Below are positions 16,544 through 25,169 of a stretch of 64,000 nt of DNA, one piece after another. The position numbers and the translations under genes are program-made. This DNA is from JAAYVZ01 sp035384965 (lineage in GTDB: Bacteria; Acidobacteriota; Thermoanaerobaculia; Thermoanaerobaculales; Thermoanaerobaculaceae). The DNA lies in the NCBI GenBank assembly GCA_035384965.1, contig DAOOJE010000013.1, positions 1-64,000 of the forward strand. Reading direction: 5' to 3'. The first letter of the stretch is position 1. Every line of letters begins with the position of its first letter. The notes beneath the pieces are model-generated. The model did no database searches and was not told the origin of the DNA. It was given only the letters and a program-made list of their open reading frames with translations.

Positions 16544-18241
16544 ATGACGAGGAAAGCTTTCTGGAGTGTGGTGCTGCTGGCCGGCCTGCTCGGCCCGGCC
16601 GCGGTCGCGCAGGAAATCGTGAGCAGCGGGACCACGCAGCCCCGCCTGACGGTATTCGAGGGGTTCTTCAACCCGGGGTGCGGGGTGTGCGCCGCTGCCG
16701 CCACGGCCGTGGAGCAGCTCGCCGCACAGTATGCGAGCGAGCCGGTGGTGTTCCTCGAGGATGCGGTTTACGGTTCCAAAGGCGACCGGATCACGCGCTA
16801 CCAGGCGGTCGGCAACGGCTGGTACTTCCCGTTCATCATGGTCAACAGCGGGCACCAACACACCGAAGGGCCCCACACCGACTTTCTCGCCAAGTACAAG
16901 AGCATGGTCGACGCCGAAAAGGTGCGCTCTGCCCTGGTCGAGGTCGCCGCCTGGCACCGGCGCATCGGCGACGTGGTCAAGATGTACGTCGACGTCGTCA
17001 ACACGACCTCCGCCACGCTCGGCCCCTCCACCTTCCCGACCTGGGTGCACGGCCTCGTCTGGGAGGAGGCCAAGGTGGGGGAGACCAACCGCTATGTGCG
17101 CGCCGCCATGGTCACCGAGGCACCGGCTCTAGCGCCGGGCGCCCGCGGGGGGTTCACGCTCGAGAGCCCGGAGCTCACGCCGGTGAGCTGGGACAAGGTG
17201 CACGCCCTCGCCATCGTCGACTACAAGCCCGGCGGCATCACCGGCACGACCTACGACATGCTGCAGGCCGCGCACGCCCAGCCGGCGGCGTTCACGCCAA
17301 GTACTACGCAGCTGGCGTTCACCTTCCCGGCCGGCTCGCCGACCGCGCAAGTGCGCTTCGCCGGCCCCCACGTCTTGCAGTGGACCGCCGCCTCCGACCG
17401 CCCGTGGTTGACGGTTTCACCGCCCAGCGGCCCGCTCGCCACGCCGGCGGTGGTGGCGGTCGACGAACTCGCCTTGCAGGTCGGCGAGAACACCGGCACG
17501 ATCACGTTTTCCGCCACGTCCCCCGACGGCATGAGCTTTGTCGCCACGGTGGCGGTGACGGCCACCCAGGCTGCGCCTGTGCGCGTCCAGGAGCTGCCGG
17601 GCATCGCCTCGGCGCCTGGCTCCAACCAGACGGTGTGGCGATCTTCCGTGACGCTGTTCAACCCGCTGGCCACGCCGGCGCCGGTCAAGCTCGAAATCGT
17701 GCCGCGCGACGGCGCCACCGTGGTGGCGTCTCGGCAGATCACCATGGCCCCCGGCGAGCTCGTGACGATCCCGAACCTCTACCAGGAGCTGGCGGCACCC
17801 TCGGGGGCCGGCACGCTGCGGGTGACCGGCGAGGCGCTGGTCTGGGCCCGAACGTTCAACCAGGGTCAGGAGGGAACGTTCGGCCAGGACCTGGTGGGGA
17901 GCGGCGAGGCCGTGTTCGAGGCCGGCGAGCAGGCGCTCTTCCCGATCGCGACGGCCACCAACCTGCTCACGCAGTTCCGCTCCAACTTTCTGCTTCTCAA
18001 CCTCGAGAGCACGCCGATCGACGTGACACTGCAGTCGGGCACGGCCAGCAAGGTGATCACCCTCCCGGCTCGCACCTACCGCCAGCTCGACCAGGTGGGC
18101 AAGCAGCAGCTCGGCCTGCCGGCCGGCACCGCGATGCTCACCGTGCACGCGACCGGCAGGTGGGTGGGATATGTCTCGACCGTGGACCCGGTCACCGGCG
18201 ACCCGACGACGGTGCGCGGACAGAAGGTGCCGGCGCCGTGA
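16544..18241 (+). CDS. Secreted thioredoxin-like/BACON-domain protein, 565 aa
   Basis: A signal peptide (VVLLAGLLGPAAVAQ, cut near 23) precedes a thioredoxin-like region with FNPGCGVCAAA, a CXXC pair at about residues 46-49. From about 245 a BACON-like module (LQWTAASDRPWLTVSPPSG) appears. Then comes a repeat-rich C-terminal half of the kind that recurs in secreted proteins of this group (SSVTLFNPLATPAPVKLEIVPRDG). The function may be extracytoplasmic redox or adhesion; I cannot name a substrate. Start: GGGAGG lies 5 nt upstream of ATG 16544. The 3' end overlaps the Memo-like gene (GTGA), so the two are made together. Confidence 0.78.
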   Translation: MTRKAFWSVVLLAGLLGPAAVAQEIVSSGTTQPRLTVFEGFFNPGCGVCAAAATAVEQLAAQYASEPVVFLEDAVYGSKGDRITRYQAVGNGWYFPFIMVNSGHQHTEGPHTDFLAKYKSMVDAEKVRSALVEVAAWHRRIGDVVKMYVDVVNTTSATLGPSTFPTWVHGLVWEEAKVGETNRYVRAAMVTEAPALAPGARGGFTLESPELTPVSWDKVHALAIVDYKPGGITGTTYDMLQAAHAQPAAFTPSTTQLAFTFPAGSPTAQVRFAGPHVLQWTAASDRPWLTVSPPSGPLATPAVVAVDELALQVGENTGTITFSATSPDGMSFVATVAVTATQAAPVRVQELPGIASAPGSNQTVWRSSVTLFNPLATPAPVKLEIVPRDGATVVASRQITMAPGELVTIPNLYQELAAPSGAGTLRVTGEALVWARTFNQGQEGTFGQDLVGSGEAVFEAGEQALFPIATATNLLTQFRSNFLLLNLESTPIDVTLQSGTASKVITLPARTYRQLDQVGKQQLGLPAGTAMLTVHATGRWVGYVSTVDPVTGDPTTVRGQKVPAP

Positions 18242-19359
18242 GGTTCCTTCCCGCAGCCGCGATCGTGCTGGGCGCGGGCGTTGCGGCAGCCCAGACGGCC
18301 CCGCCGACCCTTGCCGAGATGCGGTCCGAAATGGGGATCGCGTCGACGCCCGAGGTGCGGGGTCAGCGCGATGCCGTGGGGTTCGCGTCCACGGCGGCCG
18401 AGATGGCGGCCGCGTGGGACGGCTCGGGCCCGCTCCTGCCCGAGGAACGGCTCGGCCCGGCTCCGCCGCCGGGGATCGCCGGCGCCGTCTGCCCCCACGA
18501 CGACTACCTCTACGCCGGGCGCGTCTACAAGGCGGTGTTGCCGCTCGTCACGGCCCGCACCGTCGTGCTCGTGGGGGTGTTTCACCGCTGGAAGCGGTTC
18601 GGCGCCCGCGACGTGTTGGTGTTCGACACCTATCGGGCGTGGCGTACCCCGGACGGGGAGCTTACCGTTTCGCCGGTGCGCGAAGAGCTGCATGCGGCGC
18701 TGCCCCCCGGAGCGGCGGTGGTCTCCGACACGATGCACGACAGCGAGCACTCGCTCGAGGCGCTCGCCTACTGGCTCCGCCACGGCCGGCCCGGGCGCGA
18801 GATCGTGCCGGTGCTGGTGGCCACCTCCTCGTTCGAGCGGCTGCAGACGCTCGCCAGCCAGCTCGCCGCCGCGCTGGCCCCGATGCTGCAGCGGCAGGGC
18901 TGGCAGCTCGGGCGCGACGTGGCGGTCGTCATCTCCGCGGACGCCGTGCACTACGGTCCCGATTTCGGCCATGTCCCGTTCGGCGAGGGTGGCATCGAGG
19001 CGTACCGGCAAGCCACGGCGCGCGACCGGGCGCTTTTGGTCGGGCCGCTGGCCGGGCCGCTGACCGTGGAGAAGGTGCGGCAGGCGTACGAGACCTGGGT
19101 GGATCCCGCCGACCCCGGAACCTACCGCGTGTCGTGGTGCGGGCGGTTTTCGATTCCGCTCGGGCTGCTGCTCCTGCGTGACCTGGCCAGACGGCTCGGC
19201 CTCCCTGCGCCCGTGGGCGTGCCGGTGGCGTACGGCACCTCGGTGGGCGGCCCGGAGGTCACCACGCGCGAGAGCGGGCTCGGGGTCACCGCCCCCGCCA
19301 ACCTCTACCACTTCGTCGGCTACCCCGGCCTGGCGGTGGTGCTGCCGCCGGCGGCCTGA
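18238..19359 (+). CDS. Exported Memo-like protein (AmmeMemoRadiSam system protein B family), 373 aa
   Basis: Family landmarks are clear: PHDDYLYAG (metal-site His), MHDSEHSLE, ISADAVHYGPDFG and WCGRFSIP carrying the conserved Cys. Memo proteins resemble class III extradiol dioxygenases and normally are cytosolic, often beside an AMMECR1 domain and a radical SAM gene. Here neither partner is adjacent and residues 1-19 (MRFLPAAAIVLGAGVAAAQ) look like a signal peptide, so this copy is probably periplasmic. GTG 18238 overlaps the previous stop. Function unknown; a redox or iron-binding role with the upstream CXXC protein is an inference. Confidence 0.82.
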   Translation: MRFLPAAAIVLGAGVAAAQTAPPTLAEMRSEMGIASTPEVRGQRDAVGFASTAAEMAAAWDGSGPLLPEERLGPAPPPGIAGAVCPHDDYLYAGRVYKAVLPLVTARTVVLVGVFHRWKRFGARDVLVFDTYRAWRTPDGELTVSPVREELHAALPPGAAVVSDTMHDSEHSLEALAYWLRHGRPGREIVPVLVATSSFERLQTLASQLAAALAPMLQRQGWQLGRDVAVVISADAVHYGPDFGHVPFGEGGIEAYRQATARDRALLVGPLAGPLTVEKVRQAYETWVDPADPGTYRVSWCGRFSIPLGLLLLRDLARRLGLPAPVGVPVAYGTSVGGPEVTTRESGLGVTAPANLYHFVGYPGLAVVLPPAA

Positions 19360-19367
19360 GGCCAGCG

Positions 19368-21029
19368 ATGGAACGCTGGCCGCCTGCGGTCGAGGCGTCC
19401 GGCGACCACTACTGCCGCGTCGTCTGCGGCCACCGCATCGATTTCGCCACGCACGAGCGCGTGCGGCGCGCCTTCGCGGCGCTTGCGGCGGCAGGGCTCG
19501 AGGACGTGGAGAACCTGCACCCCGCCTACGCGACGGTCGGCGTGAGCTTCGACCCGCGGCGGGTGAAGGTCGAGACCATGCGCGAGACGATCGAAGCCGC
19601 GCTCCGTGAGGCGGGGGCGATCGAGCTGCCTGCCGCCCGCCGGGTCGAGCTCCCGGTCGCCTACGGCGGCGAGGTGGGACCGGATCTCGAGGACGTGGCC
19701 CGCCACACCGGTCTCTCGCCGCAGGAGGTCGCGGCGCGCCACAGCGCCGCCACCTATCTCGTGCACTTCCTGGGCTTCTCGCCGGGCTTTCCCTACCTCG
19801 GGGGGCTGCCGCCCGAGCTCGAGACCCCGCGCCTGTCCACCCCTCGGCCGCGGGTTCCGGCAGGCTCGGTGGCAATCGGTGGCGCCCAGACCGGCGTCTA
19901 TCCCCAGGCCACGCCCGGCGGGTGGCGCGTCATCGGCCGCACCCCGCTGCGGCTGTTCGACCCGAGCCGGCCCGCGCCGGCGCTGCTCGCTCTCGGCGAT
20001 CGCGTGGTCTTCCGTCCGCTGCCGCCGGGCTCCTGGGTCGAAATCGAGCCGTGCCGACCCGCGCCTCCCGACCCCGCCGGCGTCCCGGTGGCCGAGGTGC
20101 TGCGGCCGGGGCTGCTCACCACCGTGCAAGATCTCGGCCGGCCCGGTTTCGCCCACCTCGGCGTGGGGCAGGGCGGGGCGGCCGACCCGGTGAGCCTGCG
20201 CATCGCCAACCTGCTCGTCGGCAACCCCGAGGGCGCCCCCGCCCTCGAGATCACGTTCGGCGGGTGCGCGCTCCGTCTGCTGCGCGACGCCGTCGTCGCG
20301 GCGACCGGGGCCGACGCGGCGCTGCGCGCCGGCACCCTGGAGGCACCGGGCTGGCAGCCCGTGGCGGTCCGGGCGGGCGAGGTGCTCGAGATGGGCGCGG
20401 CGAGGGAGGGGGCTCGCACCTACCTTGCCGTGCGCGGGGGGCTGGCCGTGCCGCCGGTGATGGGGAGCGCCTCGACGCACCTCGCGGCGGGGTTCGGCGG
20501 CACGGAAGGCCGGGGTCTGCGCGCCGGCGACGTGCTGCGGGTCACGCCTGTCCCGGCTCCGAGCTCTCGGCGCGCCAGGGCGGTGGACCCGGCCGTCCGC
20601 GCCTTCCTCACCCGAGCCGGCACGCTGCGAATCCTGCCGGGGGCCCATGTCGGAGCCCTCGGCGAGGCTGCGCTCGCGGCGCTGACCGGCACACCGTTCA
20701 CGGTCACCGCCCGCTCCGACCGCACCGGCGTGCGGCTTGCCGGCGAGCCGGTGGGCTCCACGGCCGGTGCTTGTCTGACCGAAGGCGTCCCGGCCGGCGC
20801 GGTGCAGGTCCCGCCGGACGGCCAGCCGATCGTGATGCTGGCCGACCACCCCACGACCGGAGGGTACCCGCAGCTCGCCACGGTCATTGCCGCCGACCTC
20901 CACCGTGTCGGACAGCTCCGGCCCGGCGGTGCCGTGCGCTTCGAGCTTGTGGACGGGCCTGCAGCGGCCGCGGCCCTGGCCGAGCTGGAGCGGGTTGTGG
21001 CAGGCTTCGCGCCGGGAGGGCGTCGGTGA
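19368..21029 (+). CDS. pxpBC: Fused 5-oxoprolinase subunits PxpB-PxpC, 553 aa
   Basis: An ATP-dependent 5-oxoprolinase component that activates 5-oxo-L-proline with PxpA to give glutamate. Residues 1-220 match PxpB/KipI (YLVHFLGFSPGFPYLGGLP, GSVAIGGAQTGVYP). Residues 235-553 match PxpC/KipA (PGLLTTVQDLGRPGFAHLGV, near-end ADHPTTGGYP). The two are usually separate genes. The N-terminal third is a little short but shows the expected beta strands. It starts 9 nt after the Memo-like gene and overlaps the MFS transporter by GTGA; pxpA follows, giving a complete set. Confidence 0.93.
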   Translation: MERWPPAVEASGDHYCRVVCGHRIDFATHERVRRAFAALAAAGLEDVENLHPAYATVGVSFDPRRVKVETMRETIEAALREAGAIELPAARRVELPVAYGGEVGPDLEDVARHTGLSPQEVAARHSAATYLVHFLGFSPGFPYLGGLPPELETPRLSTPRPRVPAGSVAIGGAQTGVYPQATPGGWRVIGRTPLRLFDPSRPAPALLALGDRVVFRPLPPGSWVEIEPCRPAPPDPAGVPVAEVLRPGLLTTVQDLGRPGFAHLGVGQGGAADPVSLRIANLLVGNPEGAPALEITFGGCALRLLRDAVVAATGADAALRAGTLEAPGWQPVAVRAGEVLEMGAAREGARTYLAVRGGLAVPPVMGSASTHLAAGFGGTEGRGLRAGDVLRVTPVPAPSSRRARAVDPAVRAFLTRAGTLRILPGAHVGALGEAALAALTGTPFTVTARSDRTGVRLAGEPVGSTAGACLTEGVPAGAVQVPPDGQPIVMLADHPTTGGYPQLATVIAADLHRVGQLRPGGAVRFELVDGPAAAAALAELERVVAGFAPGGRR

Positions 21030-22252
21030 GCGTGGAGCAGGCGTGGTGGCGACAGACGACGTCGGCGCAGTGGCGGGTCCTCGCCGCTGCCATGGCGGGG
21101 TGGATGCTCGACGCCATGGACGTCATGTTGTACGCGTTCGCACTGCCCGCCATCCGGGCCGAGTTCGGGCTGTCCGGAGCCGAGGCGGGGGCGCTCGCTT
21201 CGGTGACGCTGCTCGCCTCCGCGGCCGGAGGGATCGCCTTCGGCGCCCTTGCCGACCGCATCGGCCGGGCCCGCGCGCTCGTGCTCTCGATCCTCACCTA
21301 CTCGCTGTTCACGGCGCTCACCGCCACCGCCTCGTCGCCGGTCGAGCTGGTGCTGTGGCGCACGCTGGTCGGGCTCGGGCTGGGCGGGGAGTGGGCCGCC
21401 GGCTCGGTCCTGGTGGCCGAGAGCTGGCCCGCCGCCCATCGCGGCAAGGCGATCGGCCTCATGCAGTCGGGGTGGGCGCTCGGGTACATCCTGGCGGCGC
21501 TGCTCACCTCGGCGGTGCTGCCGGCCCACGGGTGGCGGGTCCTCTTCGCCCTCGGCCTGCTGCCGGCGCTGCTCGTGGTGTGGATCCGCAGGCGGGTGCC
21601 GGAGCCGGCGGGGTTCGTGCCTTCGACCCGCACCGGCGGGATTGGGTGGGGTGAGCTCGCGCGGCCGCCGCTGCTCGGGCGCGTCGCGACCGCGACGCTC
21701 CTGACGACGCTGGTGCTGTTCGCCTACTGGGGGCTGTTCACCTGGGTTCCCGCCTACCTCGGGAGCCCCGTCGAGGCGGGCGGGGCCGGGCTGTCGGTCG
21801 TCCGGTCCTCTGGCTTCATCATCCCGATGCAGCTGGGTGCCTGGCTGGGCTACGTGCTGTTCGGCGTCCTGGCCGACCGCTGGGGGCGGCGCCCGACGTT
21901 CACCGTGTTCGTGCTCGCCGCCGCCGCCGTAGTGCCGGTGTACGGCCAGCTCGCCCGCCACCCGGCGCTCTTGCTGGCGCTGGGGCCAGTCGTGGGGTTT
22001 GCCGGCCACGGCTACTTTTCGCTCTTCGGTGCGATGCTGGCCGAGCTGTTCCCGGGGCGGATCCGCGGCACCGCCCAGGGGCTGTGCTACAACCTGGGGC
22101 GCGCCGTCTCGGCGCTGGCCCCGGCCACCATCGGAGCGCTCGCCGACCGCCACGGGATCGGCTCCGCCCTGGCGCTCACCGCGATGTTCTTCGCGGCCTC
22201 GGCGGCGGTGGTGCGCCTGCTGCCCGAAACGCGCGGGGAGGAGCTCGGTTGA
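21026..22252 (+). CDS. MFS transporter, probable organic-acid (5-oxoproline?) carrier, 408 aa
   Basis: A twelve-helix major facilitator. The loop after helix 2 reads GALADRIGRARAL, a canonical MFS signature, and GVLADRWGRRPTF repeats it in the second half. DAMDVMLYAFALP in helix 1 resembles the aromatic/organic acid-H+ symporter group (sialate and shikimate carriers). Its place between pxpBC and pxpA suggests it imports 5-oxoproline or a related acid; that substrate is an inference. GTG 21026 overlaps the pxpBC stop. Confidence 0.88.
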   Translation: MSVEQAWWRQTTSAQWRVLAAAMAGWMLDAMDVMLYAFALPAIRAEFGLSGAEAGALASVTLLASAAGGIAFGALADRIGRARALVLSILTYSLFTALTATASSPVELVLWRTLVGLGLGGEWAAGSVLVAESWPAAHRGKAIGLMQSGWALGYILAALLTSAVLPAHGWRVLFALGLLPALLVVWIRRRVPEPAGFVPSTRTGGIGWGELARPPLLGRVATATLLTTLVLFAYWGLFTWVPAYLGSPVEAGGAGLSVVRSSGFIIPMQLGAWLGYVLFGVLADRWGRRPTFTVFVLAAAAVVPVYGQLARHPALLLALGPVVGFAGHGYFSLFGAMLAELFPGRIRGTAQGLCYNLGRAVSALAPATIGALADRHGIGSALALTAMFFAASAAVVRLLPETRGEELG

Positions 22253-22320
22253 GCCCCCGCCCACCCTGCTCTCGCCGTTCGACCCCGGGCGGATTCGAGC
22301 CTCCGGCTCCGCCGGGGCGG

Positions 22321-22359
22321 AAGGGGGAACCACCAAGCAACAACCAACAACCCTCAACC
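22321..22359 (+). repeat. Dispersed intergenic repeat, CAACCAAC family, copy 3
   Basis: AAGGGGGAACCACCAAGCAA then CAACCAACAACCCTCAACC, running directly into the conserved pxpA reading frame at about 22360. It fills the place where a ribosome site and start codon should be. A small hairpin GAGCC-TCC-GGCTC lies just upstream near 22297. Confidence 0.5.
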
Positions 22360-23121
22360 GTCCTCATCGATCTGAACCTGGACGCGGGGGAGCGCCCGGA
22401 GGCGATCGCCGATCACTCCGAGCGGGAGCTTCTGGCGCTGGTCTCCTCGGTGAACATCGCCTGCGGCGGGCACGCCGGCGACGAGGCGACGATGGCCGCC
22501 ACGCTGGAGCTGGCCCGCGCGCTCGGCGTGGCGTGCGGCGCCCATCCCGCCTACCCCGACCGTGCGAGGTTCGGGCGGGCGAGCCTCGGGCTTTCGCCGG
22601 AGGCAATCGCCGCCGCAGTCGAGGAGCAACTCGCCGCGCTCGACCGAGTCGCGGCCTGGCTCGGCATCCCCCTCGCCCACGTCAAGCCGCACGGCGCGCT
22701 TTACACCGACGCGGCCCGCGATCCGGCGGTGGCCGCGGCGGTGGCTCGCGGTGCGGCCCGGTGGCGGGAGAGGGTCCGCCTCGTGGGGCTCGCCGGCTCG
22801 TCGTGTCTCGAGGTCTACCAACGGGCGGGCTTCGCCGTGCTCGCCGAGGCGTTCGCCGAGCGCCGCTACGAGGCGGACGGCACGCTGCGCGCCCGCGCCT
22901 TTGCCGACGCCGTCATCCACGACCCCGGGGAGGCGGCCGCCCAGGCCGTCCGGATCGCCCGCCGGCACGAGGTCGTGGCCGCCGGCGGGGCCGTCGTCGC
23001 GGTCAGGGCCGACACGCTCTGCATCCACTCCGACTCCCCCGCCGCCCTCGTCGTGGCGCGCGCCGTGCGGCAGGCCTTGGAACGAGCCGGCGTCACGGTG
23101 ACGGCTTTCGACCGCCGATGA
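22360..23121 (+). CDS. pxpA: 5-oxoprolinase subunit PxpA (LamB/YcsF family), about 253 aa, start codon missing
   Basis: Hydrolytic partner of PxpBC. The conserved N-terminus IDLNLDAGE, the VNIACGGHAGD loop, GAHPAYPD and HVKPHGALY are all present, and the tail is complete. Between the MFS stop (22250-22252) and the first conserved residue there is no in-frame ATG, GTG or TTG: the codons read ...CCC TCA ACC GTC CTC ATC GAT. GTC at 22360 sits where Met is expected. A dispersed repeat abuts this point. Either a rare start is used or the gene lost its initiation region. The end overlaps the next gene (ATGA). Confidence 0.85.
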   Translation, partial: VLIDLNLDAGERPEAIADHSERELLALVSSVNIACGGHAGDEATMAATLELARALGVACGAHPAYPDRARFGRASLGLSPEAIAAAVEEQLAALDRVAAWLGIPLAHVKPHGALYTDAARDPAVAAAVARGAARWRERVRLVGLAGSSCLEVYQRAGFAVLAEAFAERRYEADGTLRARAFADAVIHDPGEAAAQAVRIARRHEVVAAGGAVVAVRADTLCIHSDSPAALVVARAVRQALERAGVTVTAFDRR

Positions 23122-25169
23122 AGCCAGCCACGCCCCCGCCCGGGTACCGCCCCACCGGCCACGCGCTGCGCAGCCGGTGCCGGCGGCTCGCCCACCGGCT
23201 CGGCGGCACGCTCGAGCGCTTCTTCGACACGAGGATCCGGACCGCGCTCCTCGTGGGTGCGGCGGTTCTCGGACTGGCGCTGCGCTGGCGGGCCGCCGGG
23301 GCGATGCCGCTGCAGCCGCCTCACGTCGTGCCGGGCCTGCTCCTGGGGCTCGGAGAGGACCTGGCGGTGGCCGCTGCGCTGGCGCTTTTCGCGAGCCTGG
23401 GGCGGCTGGCGGCCGCCGCGGCAGGTGTGGCGTTCGCGGTGTCCTCGCTCGTCCACCTCGCCTGGTGCGAGGCGCTCATTTACTACGGCCACCCACCGCG
23501 CTGCGCCGACATCGAGGTGGCGACCCAGGGAGTCTTCGTCAGCCGCACCTTCGACCCCCAGGGACTCGCGCCGGCGGCGCTCATCCTCGCCGTCGCCGCC
23601 GCGGGAATCCTGGTCGGCTGCGGCGTGGCGGCGTTCCGCGCACCTCGCGCCACGGTGCTCGGCGTCGGGCTCGGGGCCGCGCTCGTCGCGTGTGGAGCGG
23701 AGGTTCTCGCGCCCGCCCCGCAGTTCTACCGCCACCCGCTGCTCGTGGTCGCCAGCCTGTGGCGGTGTGTCGCCGCCAATCCGGCCGCGGTGGCGCCGGC
23801 GGAGCCCTCGCCCCGGCTGCCGGCGACGAGCGTGCGCGAGCTGATGCCCACGGTCGAGGCCGCCGCGTTCCCGGACGACGCGCATCCGCTCGCCTACCAC
23901 GCCCCGCCGCGCGGCCCGGCCGTGGCGGCGCCACCTGGAATGCGCCCCAACCTCGTCTTCGTGCTGCTGGAAGGCGTCCGGGCTCGCGAGGTCGGCGCCT
24001 GGGGCGGCCGCCTGCCTGGCCTCACGCCGAACCTCGATGCGCTCGCTCGCAGCGGGATCCGCTTCGAGAGGGCGTACAGCCCAGGAACCCACACCGCGAC
24101 CTCCGAGATGGGCCTGTGGTACGGGACGCTGGCGATACCCGACGAGATCCTCATGCGCTCCCGGCCCACCGTGCCGCTGTCGGGCCTCCCCGAGCGGCTG
24201 CGCGCCGCCGGCTGGCGCTCGCTCCTGTGGATGCACAACGCCGACCAGGGGATCTACAAACGGGAGCAGTTCTACCTGCCACGGGGGTTTGGGCTCGTCG
24301 ACGAGCGGGGGTTCCCCTCAAGCGACCCCCTGACCAACTGGGGACGTTCGGACCGGGCGCTCATGCGGCTCGCGCTCGAGGCCTTCGACCGCCTCGAGGA
24401 GCCTTTCGCCGCCATGCTCCTGACCGTGACCAACCACCTGCCGTTCCAGGTGCCGGCCGACGCAAGGAGCCGCTACCCCATCCCCGAGACTCTGCGCGAC
24501 GACATGCTGGCCCGTTTCGGCCGCTCCGCCGGGCGCTACAGCCTCGCCATGTTCGAGACCATCCACTACACCGACGAGGCCGTGGGAGCGTTGATCGAGG
24601 ACGCCAGGCACCGGCGCTGGTTCGACCGTACCCTGTTCGTCGTTGCCGGCGACCACGGCCTGCCGCTCCCTCCGGTCGAGGGGGTGGCCGGAGCCCACGA
24701 CCTGGCCGAGCTGCGCCACCGCGTGCCGCTGCTGCTGTGGGCGCCGTGGCTGACTCCGGGCCTCACGGTCGAGGATCCCGTCTCGCTCGCCGACATGCCG
24801 GCGACGGTTTTCGGCCTGTTCGGCCTCGGAGGGCTCCGCGGCGGGCCCGGTGTCGACGTGCTCGCCGCTGGATCGGCCGGAGCGCCGCGGCCGGTCATCG
24901 GCTGGGACGACGAGGCCCGACAGCTCACCATCGCCGTCCGCGGGTGGGTGTACCACGCCACGGTGGGAGAGCGGGCAGTCGGCGGCGAGCACCCGATCCT
25001 CGGCGAACAGCTCGTCGAGGCGCGCACCGGCGCCGACGCTCCGCAGGGTCCGGCGCGGGAGCAGGCGCTGGCGCAAAGCCGTCGCTGGGCGCGCGTCTAC
25101 CTCGGCGTCTACCCCTGGCTCGTCACGAGCGGGCGCGCCGTCCTGCCAGCGGAGAAGGCCACACCGTGA
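23118..25169 (+). CDS. LTA-synthase-like membrane sulfatase family protein, 683 aa
   Basis: An alkaline-phosphatase superfamily membrane enzyme. Residues about 40-210 contain several hydrophobic helices; then an extracytoplasmic sulfatase fold with NLVFVLLEGVRAREVG (metal site), the nucleophile Thr/Ser region in SPGTHTATSEMG, and VVAGDHGLPLP (metal His/Asp). Such proteins transfer phosphoglycerol or phosphoethanolamine to glycolipids or glycans. In a diderm with LPS the true acceptor is more likely a periplasmic glycan or lipid A than teichoic acid. It overlaps both neighbours by 4 nt. Confidence 0.85.
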   Translation: MKPATPPPGYRPTGHALRSRCRRLAHRLGGTLERFFDTRIRTALLVGAAVLGLALRWRAAGAMPLQPPHVVPGLLLGLGEDLAVAAALALFASLGRLAAAAAGVAFAVSSLVHLAWCEALIYYGHPPRCADIEVATQGVFVSRTFDPQGLAPAALILAVAAAGILVGCGVAAFRAPRATVLGVGLGAALVACGAEVLAPAPQFYRHPLLVVASLWRCVAANPAAVAPAEPSPRLPATSVRELMPTVEAAAFPDDAHPLAYHAPPRGPAVAAPPGMRPNLVFVLLEGVRAREVGAWGGRLPGLTPNLDALARSGIRFERAYSPGTHTATSEMGLWYGTLAIPDEILMRSRPTVPLSGLPERLRAAGWRSLLWMHNADQGIYKREQFYLPRGFGLVDERGFPSSDPLTNWGRSDRALMRLALEAFDRLEEPFAAMLLTVTNHLPFQVPADARSRYPIPETLRDDMLARFGRSAGRYSLAMFETIHYTDEAVGALIEDARHRRWFDRTLFVVAGDHGLPLPPVEGVAGAHDLAELRHRVPLLLWAPWLTPGLTVEDPVSLADMPATVFGLFGLGGLRGGPGVDVLAAGSAGAPRPVIGWDDEARQLTIAVRGWVYHATVGERAVGGEHPILGEQLVEARTGADAPQGPAREQALAQSRRWARVYLGVYPWLVTSGRAVLPAEKATP

